Of a stretch of DNA of 64,000 nt, positions 1 to 9,573 are shown piece by piece. The DNA comes from a bacterium (GTDB taxonomy: Bacteria > Cyanobacteriota > Vampirovibrionia > Gastranaerophilales > Gastranaerophilaceae). The stretch is from assembly GCA_017470245.1 (NCBI GenBank), contig JAFUEV010000037.1, positions 1 to 64,000 on the forward strand, read 5' to 3'. Each line of letters begins with the position of its first letter. The stretch's first letter is position 1. A program made the position numbers and the translations under genes. A model generated the notes under the pieces. That model saw nothing but the letters and a program-made list of their open reading frames with translations, did not search any database and had not been told where the DNA came from.

Positions 1-65
1 AAACTTACCATATTTAATTCGCCGGTAAGAACAACTTTTCTTTGTGCAAATAGTGCGTAACTCAT
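1..65 (-). CDS. N-terminus of an unidentified small protein (partial, runs off window)
   Basis: The reverse strand opens with an ATG at 65 and reads M-S-Y-A-L-F-A-Q-R-K-V-V-L-T-G-E-L-N-M-V without a stop to the window edge. A good ribosome binding site (GAGGAT) lies 7 bases upstream of the ATG, which supports a real start. Only about 21 residues are visible and no domain can be named. It lies upstream of nothing else in this window and is separated from the SDR gene by about 175 bp of AT-rich DNA. Confidence 0.6.
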   Translation of the reverse strand, partial: MSYALFAQRKVVLTGELNMVS

Positions 66-240
66 TTCTCTATCCTCATATTCGTATCTTGTATATATAT
101 AAAAACAAACGAAAAAAGATAATTGCTATAAAAAGTATATAAAAAATAAATATCATTTTGCAAAATACACCCAAATGCCAATACCAGAGTGAGTTTAACA
201 AGTATATACTCTATTGTAACAAAACTTAACATTCTCGCAA

Positions 241-1197
241 TTATTGATTATTTCTATATTCCTGAAGTATTTGTTCCATTTTTTTTGATGACATATCAAG
301 GTTTGAACTTACATGATGAACAGCATAAAATGTAGGATCATAGATAGGATGTCTTAATTTTAATATATTAGACAATGCAGTTGATATAAAACCAAGTAAT
401 TTACCGAACCAAAAAGGAAACGTTATAGTTTTATAATGTTTTTCTGGGAAATATTTTTCTGCCAACGTTCTGTAATAACCTTCTATTGTTATTGTATCCG
501 AATCAATAATACTAACGGCTTCTCCGTCATATTTATTCATTTGACTAACAGCAACAATTGTTGCCGCAACATTTTTTACATTAGCAAGCGGCCATCTGTT
601 TTGTCCTTTCCACTTACCAAAATGGACAATAAACGGAGAACATTTTAAGAAATCAACAAAGCGTTTTTCAAGAGTTTTATCACCTTCTCCATATACGGCA
701 GCCGGCCTTATTATGACAAAAGGAACTTTACAATTTTCCCTTAGCCAATTTTCGGATTTAATTTTATATCTGGGATAAGGATTTTTAGGAAATTCAACCA
801 AGGGTGAATTTTCATCCGCATTATCCAAATCTTTTATACCGTACACATCACTCGAAGATACATATACGAATTTAACTTTGGGAATTTCCGACAAATACTT
901 AACAGGTTCATAATTTATTTTGCTGAAAGTTTTATCAGAACCGATATCAGATGCCAACCCGGCAACATGGGCAACTACATCGACATCAATTTTTAGTCCT
1001 AAAATTTGTTCTTTAGAGGTTACATCTCCTCTTATAATTTGAACATCATTAAGATTTTTCAATTCATCAGGAATATTCTTATGTACAAGAGCATAAACAA
1101 ACCAACCCTGTTTTACGTACTCTTTTACTACATTTAACCCGATAAAACCACCGGCACCCGTAACAAGAACTGTTTGTTTCTTATTTGATAATTCCAT
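241..1197 (-). CDS. NAD(P)-dependent epimerase/dehydratase (extended SDR), possible sphingolipid reductase
   Basis: This is an extended short-chain dehydrogenase. The N-terminus carries the Rossmann nucleotide-binding motif TGAGGFIG (about residues 13-20). An SSSDVYG segment and a Y-P-R-Y-K run give the catalytic Ser and Tyr-x3-Lys. I chose the ATG at 1197 over an upstream TTG at 1209. It overlaps the end of the alpha-oxoamine synthase gene by 17 bp, so the two are translationally coupled. In Caulobacter-type sphingolipid synthesis a serine palmitoyltransferase is encoded near an SDR of this kind that reduces the keto group. That assignment is inferred only from the pairing; a nucleotide-sugar epimerase remains possible. 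Confidence 0.8.
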   Translation of the reverse strand: MELSNKKQTVLVTGAGGFIGLNVVKEYVKQGWFVYALVHKNIPDELKNLNDVQIIRGDVTSKEQILGLKIDVDVVAHVAGLASDIGSDKTFSKINYEPVKYLSEIPKVKFVYVSSSDVYGIKDLDNADENSPLVEFPKNPYPRYKIKSENWLRENCKVPFVIIRPAAVYGEGDKTLEKRFVDFLKCSPFIVHFGKWKGQNRWPLANVKNVAATIVAVSQMNKYDGEAVSIIDSDTITIEGYYRTLAEKYFPEKHYKTITFPFWFGKLLGFISTALSNILKLRHPIYDPTFYAVHHVSSNLDMSSKKMEQILQEYRNNQ

Positions 1198-2455
1198 ATT
1201 CTCTGCCAAGTTCGGAGATTATCTTAACTGCTCTGTCTATTTGTTCGTATGTTAAATCCTTCATTGTGCAAAGTCTTAAACGACATTCTTTTCTTCTAAC
1301 TGCAGGATATGTAACTATATTTACATATACACCACGTTTTCTCAATTTTTCATACATTTCAAATAATATAGGCTCGTTATAAATCATAACAGGAACAACT
1401 GCTGATTGAGTATGAGCTATATCAAAACCTTGTTCAACCAATTTTTTCTTTAAATATTCGGTTTTTTCCATTAGTTCTTTTCTGCCGGCTTTATCTTCTT
1501 CTAATAGTTTGAATACTTCATTCAAACCGCCTGCTACTGATGCAGGCAAAGCGGTAGAGAAGAAATAGCTTCTTGCATATAATCTTAAATATTGAACTAT
1601 TTTTCTTGAAGCAGCACAATATCCGCCAAGTCCGCCAGGTCCTTTAGACAACATACCGACATGCAAATCTATCTTATCCATTAAGCCATAATGTTCAGCA
1701 GCACCTCTACCTGTAGGTCCGACTACCCCAACACCGTGTGCATCATCTATCATAATTCTGCAATTGTATTGTTTTGCAAGTCTGACAATTTCATCCAAAG
1801 GAGCAATATCTCCATCCATAGAGAAAACACCATCAGTAATTATCAATCTTCCTGTTTTTTCTGCAGGTATTCTTGAAAGAATTCTTTCTAAATATTTCAT
1901 ATCTCTATGAGGAAATACTTTTATTTCAGCACCGGACAATACACAACCATCAAATATTGATGCGTGGTTAGCTGCATCATTAATTATTATATCATTTTTA
2001 CCGCATAATGCAGAAACAATACCAACGTTTGCGCCATAGCCGCTCGGAAATACTATACTATCTTCAGTACCGTAAAATTTGGCAATTCTTGCTTCTAATT
2101 CTTTATGTATATCAGTTATTCCGGCATAATTTGAAACAGCGCCCATACCATAACCAAATTTTTCAAGCGCTTCTCGAGCACCCTGCATTACCTGAGGATG
2201 AGTTGATAAATTCAAATAAGAATTTGAGCCTAACATTATAACATCATGTATAGAACCGTCTTTTTCTCTTATTTTTGAATCAGGTTGAACCTTATTCATT
2301 GTTACCATTCCAAGTGCTTCATTTCCTGTTAATATATCACTTTGAAGAACTTCGTCCAATCTGTTAACTTTATCAAATAAATCTTCCCCGTCCATTGTAT
2401 CTATAAAATTTTCAAACTTTATATTCATGGTCTTCTTATCAGGTGTTTCAAGCAT
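1181..2455 (-). CDS. PLP-dependent alpha-oxoamine synthase (serine palmitoyltransferase/BioF/KBL family)
   Basis: This fold-type I PLP enzyme condenses an amino acid with an acyl-CoA or acyl-ACP and loses CO2. Visible family marks are His164 in NHAS (stacks on PLP), DDAHGVG at 237-243 (Asp238 pairs with the pyridine nitrogen) and the Schiff-base Lys271 in LSKGPGGLGG. The length (424 aa) fits serine palmitoyltransferases, being slightly longer than BioF or KBL because of an N-terminal extension of about 70 residues. No biotin genes are nearby, and the following overlapping gene is an SDR, so sphingoid-base synthesis is more likely than biotin synthesis. The start has a G-rich ribosome site (GAGGGGG) upstream. 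Exact substrate is unproven. Confidence 0.85.
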   Translation of the reverse strand: MLETPDKKTMNIKFENFIDTMDGEDLFDKVNRLDEVLQSDILTGNEALGMVTMNKVQPDSKIREKDGSIHDVIMLGSNSYLNLSTHPQVMQGAREALEKFGYGMGAVSNYAGITDIHKELEARIAKFYGTEDSIVFPSGYGANVGIVSALCGKNDIIINDAANHASIFDGCVLSGAEIKVFPHRDMKYLERILSRIPAEKTGRLIITDGVFSMDGDIAPLDEIVRLAKQYNCRIMIDDAHGVGVVGPTGRGAAEHYGLMDKIDLHVGMLSKGPGGLGGYCAASRKIVQYLRLYARSYFFSTALPASVAGGLNEVFKLLEEDKAGRKELMEKTEYLKKKLVEQGFDIAHTQSAVVPVMIYNEPILFEMYEKLRKRGVYVNIVTYPAVRRKECRLRLCTMKDLTYEQIDRAVKIISELGREYGIIK

Positions 2456-2635
2456 AGTGCCCCCTCAATCTTACTGTTATTATTTTTAAAATATCACAAA
2501 CATAATTATATTAAAATACGCATTCCCAAAATTTACACCAAATTAACAAAAATATGATACAATATAGCGCCATGCTATGTTGCATCTCTATCAAAGACAC
2601 AATAAGACTTTTCTAAATTATAAATAAGTATAATA

Positions 2636-3649
2636 TTAAGAATGTTGTGTTCTTTCTCTTGTATATTTTTTCAATGTTTGCATATTCTTTAATTTATATG
2701 TATAGCATAAACCGCACTTATCCAACATTCTCAACTTACAATCCTGACAATCTTCTTTTTCAAATGCCAATTTAGCATATAAATCAATAGTATTTATAAA
2801 ATATTTACGAAGATTATTAAAATTGGCAAACTCATTAATATTTACTTTCGTATATTTTGAAAGTCCAAAGCATCTTACTGCATTCAAATCAGGCAATATA
2901 TCCACAACAGGTGCACACCCTTGAGTTGTAAGAATTGTATCACGGCAGTTATATTTTTGAGACAATTGAAATAACTTTATTTGTAATCGTTTATCTTCAA
3001 CATCCAATAAACAAACAGGAATAGAATTACAGTCGTTATATGGAACAATATCCTTTTCTAAACAATCTTGAAAAAAACGGAATAAAAATGGTTTAAATTG
3101 TGCAAAACTTTCAAGAGCATTTACGGTTTGTTCTTTATCAGAATTTGGCAATGCCGTAGAAAATCTTAAATAATGTATATCTGCTATTTTTAACAATTCA
3201 AAAATAAATGAATAATCCATCTTGTCCGAATATAGATTTATACCCAAATTAAAATCAACTTTATTTTCAGAAGCAAGTTTTATATTTGATTTTAATTTAT
3301 CATACATTTTTCCCAAATCAGAAGGAGGATTACAATTTATTAGAAAATGCAGTTTTGGATTTGTTATTTTATTTATATGTTTGTCCAGTTCCAGCCCGTT
3401 TGTATATACAATACAACGTTCTATATCTTTATCTTCAAGTATTATATCCAAAAAATCATCAAAATGAGGATGCAGAGTCGGTTCACCGCCAATAAGCCCC
3501 AGTCTTTCTCCTTTTTCAGTTTTTATAAAATTATATGCTTTTTTAAAGTTTTCTATAGATATTTCTTCATTAGCTTTATTTACAAATTCATCCGCAAAAC
3601 AATACGGACACTTTAAATTACATTTTCTGGTTAAAAATATATTTGCCAT
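2636..3649 (-). CDS. Radical SAM protein with C-terminal cysteine cluster
   Basis: This 337-residue radical SAM enzyme has the [4Fe-4S]-binding CxxxCxxC at its very N-terminus (CNLKCPYC, residues 10-17), and the GGEP motif follows (LIGGEPTLHP). The C-terminal 40 residues carry several more cysteines (CQDCKLRMLDKCGLC), as in SPASM/twitch domains that bind auxiliary clusters. Its ATG overlaps the stop codon of the U32-like gene (TAATG), so the two proteins are very likely made together. Substrate is unknown. No small precursor peptide is visible beside it, so a peptide-modifying role is only a possibility. Confidence 0.85.
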   Translation of the reverse strand: MANIFLTRKCNLKCPYCFADEFVNKANEEISIENFKKAYNFIKTEKGERLGLIGGEPTLHPHFDDFLDIILEDKDIERCIVYTNGLELDKHINKITNPKLHFLINCNPPSDLGKMYDKLKSNIKLASENKVDFNLGINLYSDKMDYSFIFELLKIADIHYLRFSTALPNSDKEQTVNALESFAQFKPFLFRFFQDCLEKDIVPYNDCNSIPVCLLDVEDKRLQIKLFQLSQKYNCRDTILTTQGCAPVVDILPDLNAVRCFGLSKYTKVNINEFANFNNLRKYFINTIDLYAKLAFEKEDCQDCKLRMLDKCGLCYTYKLKNMQTLKKYTRERTQHS

Positions 3650-4764
3650 TACGATTTCTCCTGCTTTTTATGAAATTTTCTTTCCATTTTTTCTGCACAC
3701 TCATAACAATATCTACATTCTACACCACATTCAGAAGCACATAAATGTCCATGTTTTTTAAAATAATCTATTTTAGGTAAATATGGACGAATTTCTTTTA
3801 CAGGTATTTTATATATTTCTTCATAATATATATGATGAACCAGTTGATTGAATAATTTATCATTCAAATTTTTATCATCATCTATACATATTAAATAATT
3901 ATAATACGAATCCAGTGCAGAATCTCCGGCACCTTTATGGGCTTCTCTTCCGACAAGTTTGAATTTATTGATACCAATTTTTGAATATTCTTCAATTTCC
4001 CAAGGATATATGTTACTTGCTTTTGTTATAAATAGAAACGGATACTTATATAAGAATAATCCGCAAAGATCGGAACAATATTTTGTATTTAAAGAAATAT
4101 CATCTCCTTCAACATATCGGGAGAATTCTGTCAAACTATGTTCCAATCGATGAGGACATCCCCCCATACATCCTTCATTTGCCATTATTTCAATTTCTAG
4201 ATTTGGTAAAGATTTTCTTAAATTTTTTAACAATTTAAAGTTTTTATTTATATCGTGAGATGGCACTATTTGCTTTACAGTTGGATGAAAAGCCATAAAA
4301 TTAACATATTCTTTCAAAGTTTTATATTCAAACGAAGTAGATGCATATAAATCAAAATTTTTATAATGGCGACTTAAATATGATAATAATCTTGGATTTG
4401 AAACTCTCAATTTATTAACGCCTATTTCATTTAATTCCTTAAGTAACTGATGTAATTTTCTCAAATCTTTATAGTTCTTCTCAGGATATTCTATTTCCAT
4501 TCTTCTTGGCGAATTAATAAGATATATAACTTCAAAACCTTTTGTAACACCATAATGCATCAACTCTTTCCAATATTGAAAATCAGTTAAATCGTATGCT
4601 ATATTTCTTTGTTGTTCAAATACTGTATGCATATCGCAACTAACAGGAAGATTTATATATAAACTTGTGATTTTACTTTTTTCAAGTTTGTTATTAATAT
4701 CAACTATTTCATCTATTTGTGATTTTGCATACGGCATCGGAATCGAAAATTCATATTTTTTCAT
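3649..4764 (-). CDS. Peptidase U32-like (UbiV/RlhA-type) protein
   Basis: This 371-residue protein carries the U32 family signature around residue 195 (EIMANEGCMGGCPHRLEH), where the Cys residues in GCMGGCP are expected to hold an iron-sulfur cluster. More cysteines cluster at the C-terminus (ECGVECRYCYEC). U32-family proteins such as RlhA, TrhP and UbiU/UbiV act in RNA or quinone hydroxylation rather than proteolysis, so 'peptidase' is a historical label. It is co-transcribed and overlaps by one base with the downstream radical SAM gene, which suggests the pair acts on one substrate. It is divergent from the 1489-residue gene, leaving a 206-bp AT-rich promoter interval. Confidence 0.75.
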   Translation of the reverse strand: MKKYEFSIPMPYAKSQIDEIVDINNKLEKSKITSLYINLPVSCDMHTVFEQQRNIAYDLTDFQYWKELMHYGVTKGFEVIYLINSPRRMEIEYPEKNYKDLRKLHQLLKELNEIGVNKLRVSNPRLLSYLSRHYKNFDLYASTSFEYKTLKEYVNFMAFHPTVKQIVPSHDINKNFKLLKNLRKSLPNLEIEIMANEGCMGGCPHRLEHSLTEFSRYVEGDDISLNTKYCSDLCGLFLYKYPFLFITKASNIYPWEIEEYSKIGINKFKLVGREAHKGAGDSALDSYYNYLICIDDDKNLNDKLFNQLVHHIYYEEIYKIPVKEIRPYLPKIDYFKKHGHLCASECGVECRYCYECAEKMERKFHKKQEKS

Positions 4765-4970
4765 ACATATTCCTTTAATATATTGTTATTTTGGTTAATA
4801 TATAAGTTACAGCAGTTATTCACTTTCAATTTCACCAACATCTAGATAAAAGTATATCTACCGCAAAATAATATATACAACATTTCTTTTCGTAATTATA
4901 CAATAATATATACAAATACTAAAGTTTTAATATTTTTATCCGATAATATTTCTAAAGGAATGTAAGTATT

Positions 4971-7900
4971 TTGGATTTCAAAGAAATAAAAAGTTTTAAT
5001 ATAAATAATCAACCTGCTAAAAAGAAAAAAGCTAAAGAGCAGAAAAATGTTGCTGGCAACAACCAAGAGATTATTACACAAAAAGATTCTGCACCAACAA
5101 ATCCTAATTATTGGCAAAATACAATCGGGATTAAACATTCTCCTTCCTTTAAGGGTGTAAATTTTGACAGAACAAATTTTGTTCCTGATGAACCTGTTGA
5201 TGACGCATTTATGAAAAGAATACGAGATGATATTCACAGTCATTTTGAAAATACTTTCTTTTCATATATAAAGAAAGAGGAACAAGAACAAGATTGTTTA
5301 AATATAGCTGAAAGCATTGCGCCATACGGCAAAAAGGTGCTGGCAAAATATGTTGATTTACTTAATAAAGCTGACGGAAGAAATGATAGGTTTGTCCCGA
5401 TAGCAAACATGCTAATTACTTACTCCCCGGAATATAATTCGGATTTAAACGACACCTTTGCAAATTTTTTCAATAAAACTATGTATACTTCGACAGAAGA
5501 ATACGAACAAATAAAAAATCATTTTGGTGAACTGCTAACCGATGATAATTCAAGTAATGATATTACTCCGGAGATTATTAATTATGCACGTTTTATGTCC
5601 AATGTAAAATACGGAATGGAGTTTAATCGTTTTTTTGAAATGTCAAATTTAACATCCAATACTCCTTGTGAAATTGATGCTGAATATATAAATGCTTTAT
5701 CTGGCGTATTTAACCAAATGTATTACATTCAAGATGAAAGCTATGAAAAAATCAAATCCCATTATGAAACGGTTTTATCAAATAATGAAATAAGTGATGA
5801 TAATAAATTTGCATGGCTTGCGTTCCAAGTTGGGAATAAACCCATATCATACGCCAAAGGATATGATATAGATTTTGAATATAATAATAAAATCAAGACT
5901 TTTGACTCATTTATGAGTTATTTTCCCAAAGCAAAAGATAAGGAAATGTTGATTAATTTAGATTTAAGTAATGAACTAATGTTAGCGTTAAAAAATCTTT
6001 TTACAACACAAGAATTAAAACCCGACACTTTACTTAATTATGCCAGAATAATCAATGAAAATCCTTATAGAACTTGCCAAGATGGGAGACAAGAAGTTTC
6101 TGAGACAATAAATTCTATTATCCAAGATAAAGATAAACTAAAAGTTTTTAATTTCTTTATAAACAGAAGTAACTCTGTTTCTTCCAATAAAAGTAAAGAT
6201 TTAAACAATATTATAAGTAAACAAGATACTAACATTTGTTTGGAATTAATAGATAAATTAAGCTCTCAAAAAGATAAAGGAGCATGTTTAATTGATAACC
6301 TTCACAAATTTATTAATCTTATGGAACTTTTAGACGAAAATAACAAAGAGGATTTTTATCCTTACCTATCATTCAAAAACGCTCTAAGTGCTTATGAATT
6401 TGCAAAAACATATCAAAATCCCGTAACAAATAAATTCGATATCAATATACTTAACACTGAGCTTGAATTTGCAGATAAATATAATGAGCCAAGTATAGCT
6501 TATGAAATGGCTAAATTAAGTATTGATGCAGCAACAGGCGAAATAAGCCCCCTTGCAACAGATTTATTAGACATAATATATTTTCAGGAAACTCCGATAA
6601 AGAAAAAACTGATAAGTATAGCAGGAAAAATTCTGCCAAAACAAAAAAACAGAGTTGAAATGGCTAATAAATTTCGCAGTACTGTTCCGGATATTATTAA
6701 GTCATTAAAAGATAAAGACGGTAATTTTAATGAAACAAACTTTAAATATATCAAAAAACTTTTATTCCAAACAACAAGTAATTATAGCGGTTATTACTAT
6801 ATTAACGAATATATAGATACAATAAAAGATGAAAACGGTATTATTGATGAAAATATATTCAATGATACAAATAAAATTCTGAAGAAAGTAAAAAATTATA
6901 AAAAAGCAAGCTCTGTTTGTCAATTACTAAATCGTTATCCTAAAGAAAAAAGAAATAACATTTTTAATACTATAATAGAACTCGATACAAAAAGTAACTC
7001 CATATTAAATTCGATGGAAGGTATTATAAATTTCTGTTTTGATGAAAACGGCGATATAAGAGATGACCGATATGACTTTATGTTAGAGATTATTAATGCC
7101 GTATCAAAACAAAATAAAATCTATGGTGTAGTTGACGAATTTTTTGAAATGAGTGCATTAAATGAAGATAACAGGAAATTTGTAAAAGAACTTATTTATA
7201 ATAATAACAATAAGTCAGAAATTAGTTTATCTTCGCTTGCATTTATATTTAAGGCTTTTAAAACAGAAGAAAATACATTCCCTCAAAACATAAAAGATTT
7301 AATAAGAAAATATTTATCGCACAATTTATGTTTAGAAGACTTTATCGGAATATATAATGCTTGCATAATCAAAGATGAAGAAGAGGAAGAAGATATTCCC
7401 GCAAAGTTTAACGAAAAAATGTTTGAACAAACACTTATATTTGAAGAATTATACAAAAATGTATCCCCGTTTCCAATACCAATAAGTGAAGACTTAGTTG
7501 TAAAAGTAGCGACAAATACTTTAAATGCGGCAAAACTCAACTTCAAATCTAAAGTAGAAATATTATCCGTATTACAAAAAGTAGAAAATTATATAACAGA
7601 AAATAACATAAAAGGATTTGAGCATATAAATAAAATGATTACTGATATAGATTCTAACTTAAATTCAGAATACAGTTCAAACCCTATTACAAAAGAAGCA
7701 AGAAATAACTTCATATCAAATGTTTTAAATGTAAATATTTCTCCAAACGGAATAACACCGTTTGAAGAAGTGATAACAAAATCCATACCAACACTGGAAA
7801 ATATGGAAAAAGGACTTCCTCTGAAATTTTCAAGAAAAGAATTTTTAGAAGAATTATCTGCTATTTGTCAAAATAATCCAAAAGCAATTGATATAATACA

Positions 7901-9440
7901 AAACAAAACGAATATAACATTAATTACGGAAAATGAAGATGAAGATATTGAAATAACAGGATATGACGGGCTTATTTTACTCGATAATTTAAATCAAAAT
8001 AATGAAACAGAAAAAGCAATCTACGATTGTATGCATGAGTTTTTATATAACAATAGTGTAAATACCGGTAATAAAGAACTTGATACACAATTAAACCACG
8101 TAATAAAAGCATTTCCTGAATTTGTAAATACGATAGGAAAGGTTCAACACGGTACTCACAAATATACACTTGATATTCACCAATTACTTGTTCTCGCTTA
8201 TTCTATGGATAATCCTAATTATAAAAATCTTAAATCACAAGATAAAAACCTTATAAAACTGGCAGGATTATTCCACGATATTATGAAAAAAGAAGGCGTC
8301 ATAGACAAAGGACATCAAAATATTTCTGCAATGTATGCAAGAAATATTGTAAAAAAGGTGCTAAGAAACCCTGACTATATTGACAGAATATATGATATTA
8401 TAAACAATCACCACTGGCTTGAAGAATATAGCACTAACGGCAATACTGACGAAGTAAACAGTGAATTTGCCTTTAAATTCAGACGACCTAATGATTTTGA
8501 AGTTGCCAAAATAATGGCAAATTCCGATTTAAAAGCAGTAAGTCCTAAATTCTATGAAGATCATAAATCTGCACTAAACGATACAACATTCAACAATATA
8601 GAAAATAAATTAAAAGAATTTTATGCAAACGGAAATGCATTATTTAGCGACTATATTGTTTCTCCGTCAAAACTGGAAAATCATAAACAAATAAAAGACG
8701 GAAAAGAATACAATGTAATCAATATGAATAAAATACCCGATTACGCAGATATGGCAGAATACGGATTCCATCATATACGCAAAAACGATTTAAGATTTTT
8801 AGTACACATGGTAGATGATAAGAACATTTATAAAGACTTAAATACAACAAAAATGCTTGCATCACCGATTAATGGAGGTGTATTATCTGAATCTTTAATA
8901 ACACCCGAATATACCAGAACTTATTGCAACAGAAGATACGGTCTGCTTCTTTCTCAAATCAATACAAATATTGTCAACGAAGCAAAAAGAAATCAAGGTT
9001 CCGGATATGCAAAAGATTTTAGCAAATTACTTGATTTAATATTTGGTTCATTCTCAGCATCAATAGACAGAAGTAATTTTAGAAAAGGATTACTTGATGA
9101 ACTATCAAAAAAGACAGACTTAAATCCTGACAACATATCAAATGAAGATTTTGCAGAATTTTACAAAAATGTTTTGGCTTCAAAAACTTCAATAAAAGAA
9201 ATCAATCCTGAAAAAGATTTCAACATAGGAGAATACACAATTAAAGGCAAAGACTTAATTTCCGCTATAAAGAACTATCAAGATTCACTAATTCATAAAA
9301 ATGAAGATGAACACAATGAAATAGTCGGATATATTCCAAAAATTCAAGCTGTAATAGCAAAAGAAACTGACTTTTCTGATTTACCTGATGAGCTGCTAAA
9401 TTTTGCATTTGAAAATAAATTACCAATTATAATGATTTAG
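4971..9440 (+). CDS. Very large protein with an HD phosphohydrolase domain
   Basis: A 1489-residue protein starting at TTG (4971), with AAAGGA about 11 bases upstream; no in-frame ATG fits better. Residues 1-60 are polar and low-complexity and end in a P-S-F-K-G-V segment, an F-K-G-type N-terminus. The middle of about 1000 residues is helical, repetitive in style and unlike any family I recognise. An HD domain lies at about 1055-1150: His1063, His1102-Asp1103 (LFHD) and His1147-His1148 (NNHHW), the metal ligands of HD hydrolases. The residues around it follow the HDc pattern of phosphohydrolases acting on nucleotides. There is no signal peptide. Nucleotide hydrolysis is a family inference; the rest is unknown. 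Confidence 0.75.
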   Translation: MDFKEIKSFNINNQPAKKKKAKEQKNVAGNNQEIITQKDSAPTNPNYWQNTIGIKHSPSFKGVNFDRTNFVPDEPVDDAFMKRIRDDIHSHFENTFFSYIKKEEQEQDCLNIAESIAPYGKKVLAKYVDLLNKADGRNDRFVPIANMLITYSPEYNSDLNDTFANFFNKTMYTSTEEYEQIKNHFGELLTDDNSSNDITPEIINYARFMSNVKYGMEFNRFFEMSNLTSNTPCEIDAEYINALSGVFNQMYYIQDESYEKIKSHYETVLSNNEISDDNKFAWLAFQVGNKPISYAKGYDIDFEYNNKIKTFDSFMSYFPKAKDKEMLINLDLSNELMLALKNLFTTQELKPDTLLNYARIINENPYRTCQDGRQEVSETINSIIQDKDKLKVFNFFINRSNSVSSNKSKDLNNIISKQDTNICLELIDKLSSQKDKGACLIDNLHKFINLMELLDENNKEDFYPYLSFKNALSAYEFAKTYQNPVTNKFDINILNTELEFADKYNEPSIAYEMAKLSIDAATGEISPLATDLLDIIYFQETPIKKKLISIAGKILPKQKNRVEMANKFRSTVPDIIKSLKDKDGNFNETNFKYIKKLLFQTTSNYSGYYYINEYIDTIKDENGIIDENIFNDTNKILKKVKNYKKASSVCQLLNRYPKEKRNNIFNTIIELDTKSNSILNSMEGIINFCFDENGDIRDDRYDFMLEIINAVSKQNKIYGVVDEFFEMSALNEDNRKFVKELIYNNNNKSEISLSSLAFIFKAFKTEENTFPQNIKDLIRKYLSHNLCLEDFIGIYNACIIKDEEEEEDIPAKFNEKMFEQTLIFEELYKNVSPFPIPISEDLVVKVATNTLNAAKLNFKSKVEILSVLQKVENYITENNIKGFEHINKMITDIDSNLNSEYSSNPITKEARNNFISNVLNVNISPNGITPFEEVITKSIPTLENMEKGLPLKFSRKEFLEELSAICQNNPKAIDIIQNKTNITLITENEDEDIEITGYDGLILLDNLNQNNETEKAIYDCMHEFLYNNSVNTGNKELDTQLNHVIKAFPEFVNTIGKVQHGTHKYTLDIHQLLVLAYSMDNPNYKNLKSQDKNLIKLAGLFHDIMKKEGVIDKGHQNISAMYARNIVKKVLRNPDYIDRIYDIINNHHWLEEYSTNGNTDEVNSEFAFKFRRPNDFEVAKIMANSDLKAVSPKFYEDHKSALNDTTFNNIENKLKEFYANGNALFSDYIVSPSKLENHKQIKDGKEYNVINMNKIPDYADMAEYGFHHIRKNDLRFLVHMVDDKNIYKDLNTTKMLASPINGGVLSESLITPEYTRTYCNRRYGLLLSQINTNIVNEAKRNQGSGYAKDFSKLLDLIFGSFSASIDRSNFRKGLLDELSKKTDLNPDNISNEDFAEFYKNVLASKTSIKEINPEKDFNIGEYTIKGKDLISAIKNYQDSLIHKNEDEHNEIVGYIPKIQAVIAKETDFSDLPDELLNFAFENKLPIIMI

Positions 9441-9515
9441 ACACAAATAAAATAAAATTCATATTGTAAAAGTTCTGTAAGAATAGGCTATAAATATAAG
9501 TACGAAATCAAATTT

Positions 9516-9525
9516 ATGCTATAAT
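9516..9525 (+). promoter_or_regulatory. Extended -10 promoter for pyruvate formate-lyase
   Basis: A perfect TATAAT at 9520-9525 is preceded by TG-C (ATGCTATAAT), an extended -10 element. No convincing -35 sits 17 bases upstream. It lies 48 bases ahead of the chosen PFL start and is the only clear promoter in the 130-bp gap. Confidence 0.5.
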
Positions 9526-9573
9526 CAAGATAGTGATTTATACTTATCATTGTTTAAAGGATTGGGGAATATA

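Noticed and set aside
4896-5243. Minus-strand open frame overlapping the start of the 1489-aa gene
   Set aside because: AT-rich, hydrophobic shadow with no ribosome site; conflicts with a clearly coding frame.
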